Positions 1 through 10,500 of a stretch of DNA of 64,000 nt are shown here, one piece after another. How positions within the stretch are numbered: the first letter of the stretch is position 1; every line of letters begins with the position of its first letter. The stretch comes from Paramoeba atlantica (Eukaryota > Discosea), in assembly GCA_977017575.1 (NCBI GenBank), contig CDRNVI010000063.1, positions 62,001 through 126,000 on the forward strand. The letters are read 5' to 3'. The notes under the pieces are model-generated. The model saw only the letters and a list, made by a program, of their open reading frames with translations. It was not told where the DNA came from and did not search any database. The position numbers and the translations under genes are program-made.

Positions 1-68
1 TGGGATAATAAATTATACTATTTCAAAATTAATATTTGGAATAAAATACGCATGCTTTCATGCTCATA

Positions 69-779
69 CTAAAAATTAGCATGATAGGGATTTACGTCGT
101 TATAAATCTCAACGCATTTAGGCCTACTACTGTAGAATAGAGTATTTCTACTCAAGCTCAAGACACTAAGGCTCCGTGGAAGCATAGAAAAGTTGACTCT
201 ACCAGAAAAGAAATTGTATGCTAGCCAAGCGTACTCAATATTTGGAGGAAGTTGCGTAAGATCAATGATCCCATCAAACCGATTGTGTTCTATGTTGAGA
301 CCGTACAGTTTTGGGGGCAGCCGAGTAAAATCCAGTGCTCCAAAGAAATCCCCTCTAAGATCAGACTCAACAGAAAACTCTTTTAACTCATGCGGGAGTA
401 CAGAAAAATCAATCATGTCCTGGAGTCGATTGTCTCGCAATTTTCCTCGACGGATACCTTTGCCAATATATAGTTTGACGGTTGAGAGCGGAAGATGGGA
501 CCAATCAACCCGACCCCTTAGTTCGAAGCCACCCCAAAGTATTTCAAATCCTGCGTCTGTAGTCTGCACTCCGACCCATTCCTTAATAGATTTGTTTGCC
601 TTCCACGTAGGATGAGGGTTTTGAACGAAGCGGACGAAACGTGAAAGTTCAACCTCAGGAGGAAGATATTGCCCTCGTACCTTCCCCGCTCTGGAAGTAG
701 AAGTGTCGGCTGCACCTAACATCGTACGGAAGCCAATTATATTCGAGTCACCAGAAAAAGCCATTACGGATAACGTCAT
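69..779 (-). CDS. LRR family protein 1
   Basis: A 236-residue leucine-rich repeat protein of the dispersed family in this window. Residues about 29-85 form the family N-terminal cap: R-x-G-K-V-R-G, L-P-P-E, then N-P-H-P-T-W and a W-x-G-V motif. The cap cysteines before and after this motif in the paralogues (C-x-W-x-G-V-x-C) are missing here. LRRs of about 23 residues follow, with the pattern LPxxLxxLxLxxNxFxGxIDLT. An ATG at 764 is an alternative start five codons in. No clear signal peptide or membrane segment is seen, so location is unknown. It is the last gene of the minus-strand array inside the window. The middle repeats (residues 95-140) are irregular. LRR solenoids usually bind proteins; no partner can be inferred. 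Confidence 0.8.
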   Translation of the reverse strand: MTLSVMAFSGDSNIIGFRTMLGAADTSTSRAGKVRGQYLPPEVELSRFVRFVQNPHPTWKANKSIKEWVGVQTTDAGFEILWGGFELRGRVDWSHLPLSTVKLYIGKGIRRGKLRDNRLQDMIDFSVLPHELKEFSVESDLRGDFFGALDFTRLPPKLYGLNIEHNRFDGIIDLTQLPPNIEYAWLAYNFFSGRVNFSMLPRSLSVLSLSRNTLFYSSRPKCVEIYNDVNPYHANF

Positions 780-834
780 TAGGGACTGAAAAGTATAATA
801 TAATATAAAATATAATATAATTTCTTTAATATTT

Positions 835-1165
835 TTTTTATGAAAAAATCCGAACTTGGCGGACCCGTCCTGCGGATATGCGGGGGGGTCACCCCCGGGT
901 AGGGGAGTGAAAAATGCGCGCCAAGACCCCGGCTACCGCTTCTGCGGTTTTTTTTCGAAAAATATTTTTTTCAAAAAACATTTCGTGCGGTATGCCCCCC
1001 CTTAGACCCCCCCCATGGACCCCCCATTTTTTTCAATTCTTTTTTTCAATTTTGGACCACCGGAGCCCCCTTTTATATTTTTTTCTTCTATCATATTACT
1101 GTGTTTCTCTTATTTTTTTGTCAAAAATCGAGGGTAGAGCGGTAGTTATACAACCACCGCAATAC
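835..1165 (+). repeat. Hairpin-ended repeat family, partial copy F
   Basis: This is the distal part of the repeat family described at 2757-3475. It carries the G/C-run block (C-rich runs near 1000-1030), the segment that reads GGACCACCGGAGCCCCC, and the terminal block GAGGGTAGAGCGGTAGTT followed by its near-complement. The hairpin end is missing, so the copy is truncated. Confidence 0.7.
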
Positions 1166-1689
1166 CATTGTTAGTAATAGGTGATTGTTAATAATAGATG
1201 AACCCCCTCTTTATGTACATGTACTTTTATATCGTTTTTTAAAAGTTATCATCAAAAGTCCCCAACATGTATCTTATTGATATAAGCCCTCTTTTGTATG
1301 TAACGCGTACATTACTATAAGCAGTCCAAACGAGATATCTCGTATGGGGCACACTTGCTCTCCCCAGGAGAGGCAAACAAATCACCTCCGCCTAGGCATC
1401 GGAGTGCGTGAACTCCGAGCGGTACTCGCTACCGGTAAACGAGCAGAGGGACTTTCCTCGGAGTGCGTGTGAAACTTAAAAATAAGCTTCAGAGACATCA
1501 ACACCTGAAGAAAGTTGTTTCGTCTCGTTGCCTCACTCCGTGCACGTACAAGATAACTTTGACGGGTAACTTTAAGTCGAGCGCACGGAAACAAATTCCG
1601 AGCTCAACTGATGTAATCATGTAGATAAGAATGTGACAAGAATATGACACACGTATTAAATAATATTTAATCACCCTCTATTTACTATT
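1166..1689. other. Intergenic, no gene seen
   Basis: No convincing coding sequence. Two copies of a short inverted motif containing CTCCGAG/CTCGGAG lie near 1386-1470 and 1590-1605. Codon pattern and composition give no protein family match. I see no RNA gene. Confidence 0.5.
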
Positions 1690-1826
1690 TAGTACCTTGT
1701 CTCCCTATTTAGTGTTTTTTCTGCTTCGTAGACATTGACGAAACTGCGCCAATTTTTTTCCCTCCCCTACTTAGTGTTGGATTTTGCCCAATTCTACCAA
1801 ACACTAAATAGGGGGGGACGGTATAT
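1690..1826. repeat. Short palindromic repeat, G5/C5-arm family
   Basis: A foldback with arms CCCTATTTAGTGT (about 1702-1714) and ACACTAAATAGGG (1801-1813). A second copy of the left-arm motif lies inside (CCCCTACTTAGTG), and the right edge reads GGGGGGGACGGTAT. The same plan recurs near 33.57, 55.08 and 56.80 kb. Confidence 0.6.
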
Positions 1827-2460
1827 AAAAATTTTTCTCTCGACCGAATATTGCGTTGCTGGCTAAAGCCATCTATTACGATGTAAAGAATTTAAGATAC
1901 TGGCGAGGTAGGAGAGAAATAAAGCAAGAAACTCATTGCTTTTTACCGTTAGTTTTTATCATTAGTTTTTTTAGGAATAAATTTCAGTCGTTTTTTGATT
2001 TGATTTGATTTTCACACCTGTCATTCAAATTCGAATGACAACTATTAAGTTCGGACTTTTGGAAGGGGTCAGTATTTAGGTTCAAAATTACTGAGAAAAA
2101 GTTCAAAAATCATTTTTTTGATATTATTTTGTGTGCTAAAATGGGCTAAAAAGCGGGAACGTACAGATATCAAAATTTTAAACGAAAAAGTGGCAGCCTG
2201 CCATATAAAGTGATAACCTGTCATGTTCTCTCGTGTAAAAAATAAGGGAGGGGTCGCTTATTTGTGAGCGGGTTTTTTACTTATTCCTCTTATTTTTTCA
2301 GTAATCGAGGGTAGAGCGGTAGTTATTGCGGGGGTTGTTTCCGACCTCTGCCTCTCCCTTTTTTATGGTGTCCGGGGTAGGATGTCTCCAGAAGGGTGAG
2401 AAAAGGGGTTCAGCCCCCCTATCCTCGATTTGGGCACAAATCTCGGCGCTTAAAAACATA

Positions 2461-2548
2461 GGTCGCGGGACTCGAACCCGGGTAGTCCAGCTGGTATGGT
2501 ATGCCGTTCATAATCTGGTGGTCACAGGTTTAACTCCCGGCGGTCACA
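2461..2548 (+). other. tRNA-like sequence, probably a SINE head or pseudogene
   Basis: TAGTCCAGCTGG (from 2483) fits the RNA polymerase III A box and GGTTTAACTCC (2527-2537) is one base from the B box. A CAT triplet sits where a Met anticodon would be. The stems do not pair well, so this is not a functional tRNA. Directly upstream, 2465-2482 read on the minus strand gives a perfect GGTTCGAGTCC B box, so two tRNA-like arms are fused in opposite directions. Confidence 0.45.
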
Positions 2549-2700
2549 TTTTCGGCCATGCGCGACGTCGTTAGTGGGAAGCAATTTGCAAAGCTGGAGG
2601 GAGGGATTGGGGGAATGGCGCGGGCCCGCGTGAGCGGTCCTGAGCCTTACGCGGTGTCGTTAGTAGGAAGCAATTTGCGAAGCCCCGTTTATCAACAACC
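2549..2700 (+). repeat. Copies of the GTTAGTGGGAAGC repeat
   Basis: Two copies of a block reading GTTAGTGGGAAGCAATTTGC or a close variant lie at about 2569 and 2657. The same block forms part of the 100-bp tandem unit at 59.6 kb. Here it follows the tRNA-like sequence, consistent with a SINE body. Confidence 0.5.
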
Positions 2701-2756
2701 ACCGCTTTTTAGCTACCACACCGACACTACCGCAATAAAGGTGTGTATTATTTTTT

Positions 2757-3475
2757 AGGCTCTTCGTTAGACGCGGTGGTTGTTTTCAAATTAGAAGTCA
2801 CTCATGCTGCGCGCTTCGCGAAGAAAACTACCTCCGCGTTTAACGAAGAGCCTAAAAAAGAAAAATCGCCAAAAGATCATGAATAATCTATTTTTTTGGG
2901 TAAAAAAGCTCGATTTTTCGGCGAAAATTGCGAAACTTTAACTCGATTTTGGGCCATTTTTGCTGCCTTACAAGTAGGGGCAGGAGTCGAATCTGACGAA
3001 AAAACGCCGTGGAATGGTAGCTGTGGTCTCAAACTCTTAAAATACGTTTTAGGAGTCGATTTTGGAAAAATAATATTTTTACTTTTTTTTGAGTCAAATT
3101 TTTTTTTGTGTCACCCCCAAAAATTCAGAATTTTTGACCTTGTCGGACCCCTCCCGCGCGTACCAGGGGGGTACCCCCAGGTGTGGGGGGGTGGAAAATT
3201 ATCGCCGCGGCCTACTCTACCCCTTCCCTGCGCTCGATTTTGAAAAGCAAAAAATTATTGAAAAATTTCTTGACGTATGCCCCCCCTGGACCCCTCCCTA
3301 GACCCCCCATTTTTTTCATTTATTTTTTTCAGTTTTGGACCACCGGAGCCCCCTTTTATATTTTTTTCTTCTATTATATTACTGTGTTCCTCTTTATATT
3401 TTCCCTGTTTTCGTTCACTTTTTTTTCAATAATCGAGGGTAGAGCGGTAGTTATACAACCACCGCAATATAGTTT
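2757..3475 (+). repeat. Hairpin-ended repeat family, copy A (body type 1)
   Basis: Left end is a near-perfect hairpin of about 97 bp (2757-2853) whose arms begin TAGGCTCTTCGTT and end AACGAAGAGCCTA. The body carries G and C runs (GTACCCCC, GGGGGG) and the segment GGACCACCGGAGCCCCC. The right end is GAGGGTAGAGCGGTAGTT plus its near-complement, a second small hairpin. No transposase is encoded. Copies or parts occur at 0.84, 20.7, 31.0-32.0, 33.9, 36.6, 44.0, 54.1 and 55.5 kb. Confidence 0.75.
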
Positions 3476-3604
3476 ATACCTGTTGTAGTGTAAACTTTGT
3501 ACCGTGACGATGTAATCATTCAGTTCCATATCAGATGCAACAATGTTATTCTATTTGTCCCATCGGACGCACTGTCGCACGTGGCGTAAAATAGAACGGA
3601 ACTT

Positions 3605-4807
3605 CTAGACAGCGTCGTCAGATGGCTTAGGGTCAGCAAAATGTGATAAACGCGCGATCCAGCGTTGATATTCCTCGTTTTCATAAAAATAACTAGCTTG
3701 TGCAATGTATTCACCCAGACTCTCCGTAATGCCAAGCTCTCCAAAGTAGTCTGTAAACTGCTTCAAAAACTCAGAGTTCAGACTGTTGTCGGCGAATCGG
3801 GGGCCAGGGTAGAACTCCTCCACAGTTTCTTTCAGACGTACAAAACTTTGCAACAGGTTCTCTCGAGGGGGGTGACTTAACACGTGCTTCGTGATCGCGC
3901 GCAACCTTTCCTCAAACGATGGCATCCGAGTTTGAGTCTGTTTCTTTCTTCCCGAGGCACTGGAGGAAGCACTTTCACACGTCGGATGCAGAATATTTTC
4001 AAAAACATGCTCCGGGGCTATTTCAGGCGCCATTCCTCCCCGAAATTGCGTGCGTGGAACGATCGCAACTTTGTTAATCACCACTTTACAGTTCGCATAG
4101 GCCAGCGAGCACCACAGCTCACGGTGTTTATCCTCTCGAAACACACGCAACGTGAAGGGAAGGTACTCACACGTGTTGAGGTGAGGTGCCGACAGCGAGG
4201 GGTCCTTCATTTCAAAATGAGCTAAAATTGTGAGTTGGACCGTAACATCCCCTGCGGTCTCATCGGAGACTCCCGTCTTTGATGAGTTCGTACCCTTCTT
4301 CTCCTTATCCATAGGTTTAATCCCAAACGGGTGAAGCACACGCTCCCCGATCTTCGTCTCCGAGCGTCGAAGGTGACGAACCGGCATTTCGTTGCTATCG
4401 ACGAATGGGGATGCCGGACTCAGGTCTCGTGGACGTACGGCCGCACCCAGGGGCTGGGCCCGGGGTACTTGCCGACTCGATCGCAGCAGGAGAGCGTTAC
4501 GCGTGGGGGCGTGAGTGACGACCCACCCCGCGGGGACCAGCGGGGGGACACCCGCTGCCTCCTCCGCCTCCTCCCCGCGTAACTCCTGTCGGAGCTCCTC
4601 ACGCAGTCCCTGGGCGAGTACGCGGTGGGCGAGGGTGCGGCGGGAGAGGGAGTAGACGGGGGCAGGATAGGGCGGGAAGGTATGACGTCCGGAGAAGCCG
4701 TGGGAGGGGAGTAGAAGGAAAGCATTGCCCACAACCCGTGGGGTAGTAAGGGGGGACATGGAGGGAGATGTGCTTGGGAGTACTGCGCGACCTTGATACA
4801 GTCTCAT
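3605..4807 (-). CDS. Mitochondrial p32/MAM33 (p22-like) matrix protein
   Basis: A 400-residue protein of the MAM33/p32 family, acidic matrix proteins that form doughnut-shaped trimers. In Trypanosoma the member p22 is needed for editing of COII mRNA. The family signature is at the C-terminus: helices around F-x-D-Y-F-G-E-L-G-I-T-E-S-L then E-Y-Q-R-W-I-x-x-L-x-x-F, close to the usual GI-x-E-SL and EY-x-x-WL pattern. The chosen ATG at 4807 begins a basic, Ser/Thr-rich segment suited to mitochondrial import; an in-frame ATG 30 codons upstream adds a hydrophobic stretch. The protein is longer than usual (about 230-280 residues), through a Pro/Arg-rich N-terminal region. It is downstream of the Mpe1-like gene on the same strand. 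The family is fairly clear; the role in editing is inferred. Confidence 0.72.
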   Translation of the reverse strand: MRLYQGRAVLPSTSPSMSPLTTPRVVGNAFLLLPSHGFSGRHTFPPYPAPVYSLSRRTLAHRVLAQGLREELRQELRGEEAEEAAGVPPLVPAGWVVTHAPTRNALLLRSSRQVPRAQPLGAAVRPRDLSPASPFVDSNEMPVRHLRRSETKIGERVLHPFGIKPMDKEKKGTNSSKTGVSDETAGDVTVQLTILAHFEMKDPSLSAPHLNTCEYLPFTLRVFREDKHRELWCSLAYANCKVVINKVAIVPRTQFRGGMAPEIAPEHVFENILHPTCESASSSASGRKKQTQTRMPSFEERLRAITKHVLSHPPRENLLQSFVRLKETVEEFYPGPRFADNSLNSEFLKQFTDYFGELGITESLGEYIAQASYFYENEEYQRWIARLSHFADPKPSDDAV

Positions 4808-5034
4808 GGGGGTGCAGGTCTGAATTGAGGTGTACAAGTAAATACGTAGGATACAAGCCTGAAAAATAAGTAAGTAAAGTACTACGCCCCCTCTCATGAA
4901 TTTTTATGAATGTGAATTGTAGAAAAAAGCAACCCATGGCCCTTGCCGAAGTGGGGACTGAGCTTTTTAAAGGCATTCAGGGAAAAAGTGCTTCAATATT
5001 TAAAAGGGCATGGATCAGAAGAAAAATGTAAAAT

Positions 5035-5319
5035 TCAGCAAAAATATACATCTCTGAAAGAAAAATGCGAGGGGGCATTCATAAAAATTAAAGGGGGGAG
5101 TAGTTGATTTGACATGTCAAACTCTTGGATCATCAAGTCTCCGGAGCAATTAGCAATACCCCAAAGAATCAGAATACAAAGAAATTGATTCACTAGCACT
5201 TGAAATGCCAGTGCTTTCTCTTTCCTCTTTTTGGTTGTTCCCTTGTCTTTGTTTTTAACACTCTGTTTCCTGTCTGGTATGCTTCTGTGATTTCGCAAAT
5301 CTGTTTGTTCCGGACTCAT
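5035..5319 (-). CDS. Possible small single-pass membrane protein
   Basis: A 94-residue ATG-initiated ORF in the 820-bp gap between the p22-like and Mpe1-like genes, on the gene strand. Residues 1-40 are strongly basic. Residues about 39-60 are hydrophobic and could span a membrane, and the tail is short. The layout resembles SERP/RAMP4 translocon proteins, but I see no decisive motif. A 64-residue ORF (5324-5518, ATG) ends just upstream; it may be a separate small gene or the first part of a frame-shifted one. Either could be non-coding. Confidence 0.3.
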   Translation of the reverse strand: MSPEQTDLRNHRSIPDRKQSVKNKDKGTTKKRKEKALAFQVLVNQFLCILILWGIANCSGDLMIQEFDMSNQLLPPLIFMNAPSHFSFRDVYFC

Positions 5320-5629
5320 CCTTTCATATTCCGAATTGTTTTCCTAATGTCTTTTTTAGTGCTACTTCGAGAAGAGCAACAAACGCCTGACGTATATCTT
5401 CCAAACAAATGGAACTTGTTTGCTCGAGAAGCAAACGATCTCTGGTCAGTCCCGATTCAATACGTTTCTCGAGCCGATTCTTCGCTTTAAAAGTGTCAGT
5501 AATAGACGTTCGAATCACTCTTTGAGTAAGTTTTATTTCTTGTATGAATACAGAAACCGGAGACCTTGGCGGAAAATCCGGCTCTCGGACAGCGCTACTC
5601 GAGGCGTGCCTTGACCGTTTAGAAAGTGA

Positions 5630-7261
5630 TTACCAGCATTCTTCTTTTTCAACCTCCTCTGCCAAGATGGAAGTGGACGCTTCCTGGGCATGTACTATTC
5701 CCGCATCTCGAAGTACGACATTCCAATCTATTGCACCCTCTTTCAGACGCGCAACAGCAATGTACAACTGATCACGAATTTTACAAACCTGCTCCCCTAA
5801 CCCTTTATCCTCTACAAAATCATCCACCCCCACGTGGCTACCACAAAACGGACACGCAAGCCGTGCACCCTCCATACACCTGTGCTCCAAACAACCCGTA
5901 CAACACATTTCCCGGACACAACAACCCGTCGCTAACGGTTCCCGCAACAAACCACCACAAAGTCGACAACCCAACGGCTCCGGGACCTTCTCGTCACCCA
6001 CGCTATCTTCGTGAGGGTTCGCCTCGCCTTGCTTATATTTTGCATTGATCACCTCCCCGACCAACGCCCCCGTCTCCACCCTTCGCCGCGCCAGGCGACC
6101 TGTGGTGGTACGAAACAATCTCTCCCCCCCCACCGCAGCCTCCCCCTCCGGAACCACCTCCAGTGCTGAGGAGGAGATCCCGATGGGAGGCAGTAAACGA
6201 CGAGCCACAACAGGAGAAACGACAGCAGCAGCAGCAGCAGAAGGGGAAGAACCAACAGGAGAAGAAGCAGGAAAGGGCATCCCCCTCCCCCTCCCCCTCC
6301 AAGCTGGAGACAACCCCCCATGTTGTGCTCCCCCCCCTTCTGCTGCTGCTGCTGTCCTCCCCGTCGTAGGCCCCCCCCGTTGCTGTGATCCCTGATCCTG
6401 GGAAGGGGTCGTTGTGCCTTTTGTTGGATTCAGCATGGTCCGCATGGGACAATGCTGAATCCAGTGACCTGGACGACCGCATTGGTCACAGAGGTACCCC
6501 TTAGGGGGAGGGAGGGGAAGAGGAGCAGAGGGTAGGGAAGAAGATAATGAAGAAGAAGAAGAAGAAGAAGAGCCCATCAATGGACCCACCGCTCCACGAG
6601 ATCCCCGGGAGGCTACTGTGGAAGGCAGGGGGGGTCGTTTTCGTGGGCCTTGGAATGTCAAAGGATCTCTGCTTTTGTTTAATGATAAAAGAGAGCCCTT
6701 TTCTTCTCGATGGGTAGAAGAGGAAGAGAAAGAAGAAGAGATCGAGGGAAAAGAGGTCTCGTTGGCAATGTGTTGCCGTAACGCGGAGAGTCTCTCCTGT
6801 TCTGTGGAGTGGGGGAGGGAGAGGGTTTGGTGGAAGATATCACCGTGGGAGGGGGCGGGGCGGGGGTCTGTGGTTGTGGGCTCTGCGGAGGTGACATAGG
6901 AAAGTGTGGAGGGGTCGGGGACGGAGGACCCGGTGGGATGAGGGGGTAGACCAATAGGGTGGGATCCGGGGGGTGGGTGACCCATGGGGTGGGAGAAGAA
7001 AGAGGAAGAGGAGGGGACTGCGGAGGTCCAATTTCGTGGGGGACGACGGCCGTGGCGTGGGGTACGGGTAGCTGTGACGGCGGTACCGGGGAGGAGGCGT
7101 TGTCTCTCTCGCACGGGGGTGTCGCCGAGGACCAGGTCGACGAAGTCGGTGGTACCGACGGCGGAGGCAATGAGGTATTGTGCTTTTTCCGCACTCACGG
7201 AGGTGCCTTCAAATTCGACCCTCCCGGCCTTCGATTGAAATTGGTAGAAGAGATAGGGCAT
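5630..7261 (-). CDS. Mpe1/RBBP6-like: DWNN, CCHC knuckle, RING/U-box
   Basis: Mpe1/RBBP6 proteins belong to the pre-mRNA cleavage and polyadenylation factor. This product has all three family domains in order. A DWNN ubiquitin-like fold fills residues 1-72 (starts M-P-Y-L-F-Y-Q-F-Q-S-K and ends in the usual L-P-G-T-x-V-x-x-x-R). A CCHC zinc knuckle lies near 255-272 (C-D-Q-C-G-R-P-G-H-W-x4-C). A RING/U-box lies near 430-475 (C-R-L-C, then C-C-x-x-C, ending C-P-F-C). The open frame extends 79 codons further upstream, but the ATG at 7261 starts the DWNN domain exactly, so I use it. About 45 nt upstream a pyrimidine-rich run ends in AG, a candidate trans-splice acceptor. The linker is low complexity (Pro, Ser, Gly). 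It sits 259 bp downstream of SMC2. In kinetoplastids polyadenylation is coupled to trans-splicing, so this would act in mRNA maturation. Confidence 0.82.
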   Translation of the reverse strand: MPYLFYQFQSKAGRVEFEGTSVSAEKAQYLIASAVGTTDFVDLVLGDTPVRERQRLLPGTAVTATRTPRHGRRPPRNWTSAVPSSSSFFSHPMGHPPPGSHPIGLPPHPTGSSVPDPSTLSYVTSAEPTTTDPRPAPSHGDIFHQTLSLPHSTEQERLSALRQHIANETSFPSISSSFSSSSTHREEKGSLLSLNKSRDPLTFQGPRKRPPLPSTVASRGSRGAVGPLMGSSSSSSSSLSSSLPSAPLPLPPPKGYLCDQCGRPGHWIQHCPMRTMLNPTKGTTTPSQDQGSQQRGGPTTGRTAAAAEGGGAQHGGLSPAWRGRGRGMPFPASSPVGSSPSAAAAAVVSPVVARRLLPPIGISSSALEVVPEGEAAVGGERLFRTTTGRLARRRVETGALVGEVINAKYKQGEANPHEDSVGDEKVPEPLGCRLCGGLLREPLATGCCVREMCCTGCLEHRCMEGARLACPFCGSHVGVDDFVEDKGLGEQVCKIRDQLYIAVARLKEGAIDWNVVLRDAGIVHAQEASTSILAEEVEKEECW

Positions 7262-7520
7262 GTAAATTGGGGTGAAGAAAAACGAAGTGTGGAAAAATAG
7301 ATTTTCTTCAAGAGTGAAAGTAAAAGTGGGAGATGACGTCTTGACTGATTTGATGATAATAGACGTAAGAGGAGAGCCAGTAATATTTGAAATACAAATT
7401 TCAATACATGATCCTTTACACAAATCTACATTACTTCTTGATGGCGTTAGAGAAACGCAATCTATGACTATTTTTACAATAATCAAAAAGGAATCCAATT
7501 TTTATAAGGGGCTCCGTGCC

Positions 7521-10500
7521 CTACGCATTTACCTTACGCATAACCTCACTGAAGCCCTGTGCGTTTCGAATTTCAAAAATGACGTTCGCGTTCGCAAACA
7601 TCCCATCCTTAAGCGAAACCAGAAGAAACTGAGCGTCACGGAAATGGCGTTGAAGCATCTTGCCAATATTCTGCGTGTGACTCGGGTCCAGTGCCGCATC
7701 TACTTCATCCAGAATATACACAGGAGCGGGACGAAACCGGAGAATCGCTAAAATTAAACACAGCGCCAGCAGACTTCGCTGACCCCCAGAGAGCTCTGTG
7801 AGGGTTTCCTTCTCCTTTCCCTGAAACGCGACCCGAACCTCCAATCCCGTGAGACGACCTTGTATTCCCCCTTCTTTGGGCTCTGTCGCATCTCCATCTC
7901 CTGCAGTAGAGACACCTGGCTCCGAGTTTGACCCCTTGTCTGTCCGAGCCCTCGTCGAAACCTTTGCCCCCTCACTTGCTTCCCGTTGCTGCACCAGGCG
8001 ACACGAGGCCCCGGGGAGACACGCCGCAAACAACTTACTAAACCCCGAGCTGACCTTGTCCACCATCACATCTAAACTCCTCCATTTTTTAGCCTCGACC
8101 GCACGGATCGTGCGTAGTATAATGCGCTTATCTGCGACCAGCGCATCCCGGCGCCGGACTAAGTCGTTGTACTCTTTTCGAGACTGCTCTAACACAGCGG
8201 TGACTTTTTTGTTTACTCGGCGACTCATGTGTTCCAGTTTGTGCTCCTCCTCCGCGAGCGTCTCAAGGGTCTTTGCGGTGCGATTTTCGTCGATAAAGTA
8301 GAACGGGGTCGTGGTGTCACCGAAATGGACTTTCTCAGACTCTATCCAGGGATGGTGAGTGCGTAGCTCTGTGTTTTGTGATTTAGCGGACTCCACGGTC
8401 TTTGCCATGGTCTTCATTTCGTGCTCCAACGTCGTCATGGCACGACGGGCGGTGTGCTCCTCTTCCTGGGTTTGCTGTAGGGTTTGAGTGATTTCTTGGT
8501 GTTTCGTTTCCACGAGCCGCAGTCGCTCCTCCTCGGCCTGTAGCTGACTCTCGGTCTGAGCAATCTGGGTGCGGAGTGTGTCGTGTTCCCTTTGTTTGGT
8601 CGTGGTTTCATCCTCCAACGCGGTGGCCTCCTGGGACAGCTCATTTCGCTGACGGCTCACCTCCTCCTGCCGCGCGTCCTGTGCGGCTTTCTGGGCTTGC
8701 AACGTCTCATACCCGGTTTGTCCCTTCTCCAGCTCTCGCTGCACCTCCTTACGCCGGTCTTGGGCGGCCGCAAGCTTCTCCGCATACTCTCGCTCCGCGC
8801 GTTTGGTGTCAATCCCACGCTGTAACTTCTCCTTCACCCCCACCAACGCGGATTTCACCTCCCCCAGCTTCTCCGTGTTCTCCTGCACCCCCCTCCCCGC
8901 CTCCTCCTGCTGTTTGCGTATCTCCACCCCTCTCGAGCTCTCCCCTTTCGCGGACCCCGCCAACCCGCTCACCTGTGCCTCCAGCGCCCTATGCTGCCCC
9001 ACCGCCTCCTCCCACCGCATTCGACTCCCCTCTGCCTTTCCCATCCTCTGCTCCACCCCTTTTCGGGTCTCCGCAATGCGCCGCAGCTCATTTTCCACAT
9101 TCGCATATTTCTGCAGCTCTGGGATAGCCGCGGCGAATTCCCCCATCACATCCCGCAGCCCCGCGGCGCTCCCCCCACTGAGAATCCCACTGGGCTCCGC
9201 CACATCCCCATGGAGGGTCACCGCGCGTGCCTTTGCGGGACCAAACGCAATCGCACGCGCCACCTCCATCGAGGAACACACAAAGAACCGACCAAACACA
9301 AAGGAGGCGACGCGAGAGAGTTCACAGGCGAACGCACTTTGGGAAGTAAAGCTTTGAGAATTTGAGCCCAGAACGCTTTCCGGACTTTGCTGCAGCAAAT
9401 CACTCGCGAGTTTCGCCCACCCCTTGGCCTCCACGGCGGCGTCATAGGCGAGTTGCTGCCGGGTGACATCGATGGAAGGGGTTTGGAGTTTGTCAAGGAC
9501 GAGATAGGTGGTACGCTCCGGGGTGGCTTTTGTGGAGATTAGCAGTTGTGCGATCTCGCCGGTGCGGACGACCACTTTACGGAGATGGTCTTTGGCCCCG
9601 GCGGAGAGGGCGAGACTGTGCTGTTTGGGGTTACGGGGGCGGAAAAGGGTACCGACACGACCGTAGATGTGGTGGCGCACCCCGGCAGCGTTGTCCGTGT
9701 CTGGGGGGAGGTCGTAGGGGAAGGCAAACCCCCGGATTCCGTGGGCGAGTTTCTCGCGCGCGGTGCGGAGTTGTTGGAGCTCGTTGTCGAGTGTGGTGAG
9801 GGCGGAGGGATCCGCACCACCGCTTTGTTTTTTGTAGGCGAATTCGGCATCGGCGACGGCTTGTTTGGAGGTTTCGAGCTGTCGGGTGAGGGAGAGGTGC
9901 TCGTCATGGCTTGCATTTTGGCGGGTTTCAAAGGTTTTGAGTTCTTCCGCGAGACGTTGCTGTGTGTGTCGGAGTCGAGAGAGAGTGGAATTGAGTTGTA
10001 GAATTTCTTTCTCAAGAAAATCACTTTCTTCCAAAAGAGTCATGCCCCGTTCCCCGACCTGAATGCCACTGCGTGCCATTTGAAGTGAGGCCCGCAGGTC
10101 TTCGCATCTTTTTTCAAGTTCTGCTTTCTCAGCACGCAGCTTTTCGAACGATGATAAGACTCGATCGTTTTCCTGAGCAGAAAGAGCAGCAGACGCCTCC
10201 AATTTTCCCAGTTCCGTCTCCAGTTTTCGCACCGCGTCGTGAAGCTTGTTCCGTTGTTTATTTAGAAGAGATATTTCACCTTTCACTTTATGTTGCTGGT
10301 GAGAGGCCTGTCGCAACGTTTCTTTATACTCAGACCAGACAGTATTAGATTGGCGTTGAATCTCGCTCTCTTGAAGTTCATGCTGCAGTTTTGCAAGTCG
10401 GGCAGGGACGGTAGAAAGAAGCGATCTTTGATCTTCTACCTCATTCCGACACTGTATTAACCTGGCTGCACTGTTCTCAATTGTGTGGGCATTTTTCCAA

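Noticed and set aside
5630-7300. Several plus- and minus-strand ORFs overlapping the Mpe1-like gene
   Set aside because: They arise from the low-complexity, GC-biased linker and contain no domain. The minus frame with DWNN, CCHC and RING explains the locus.
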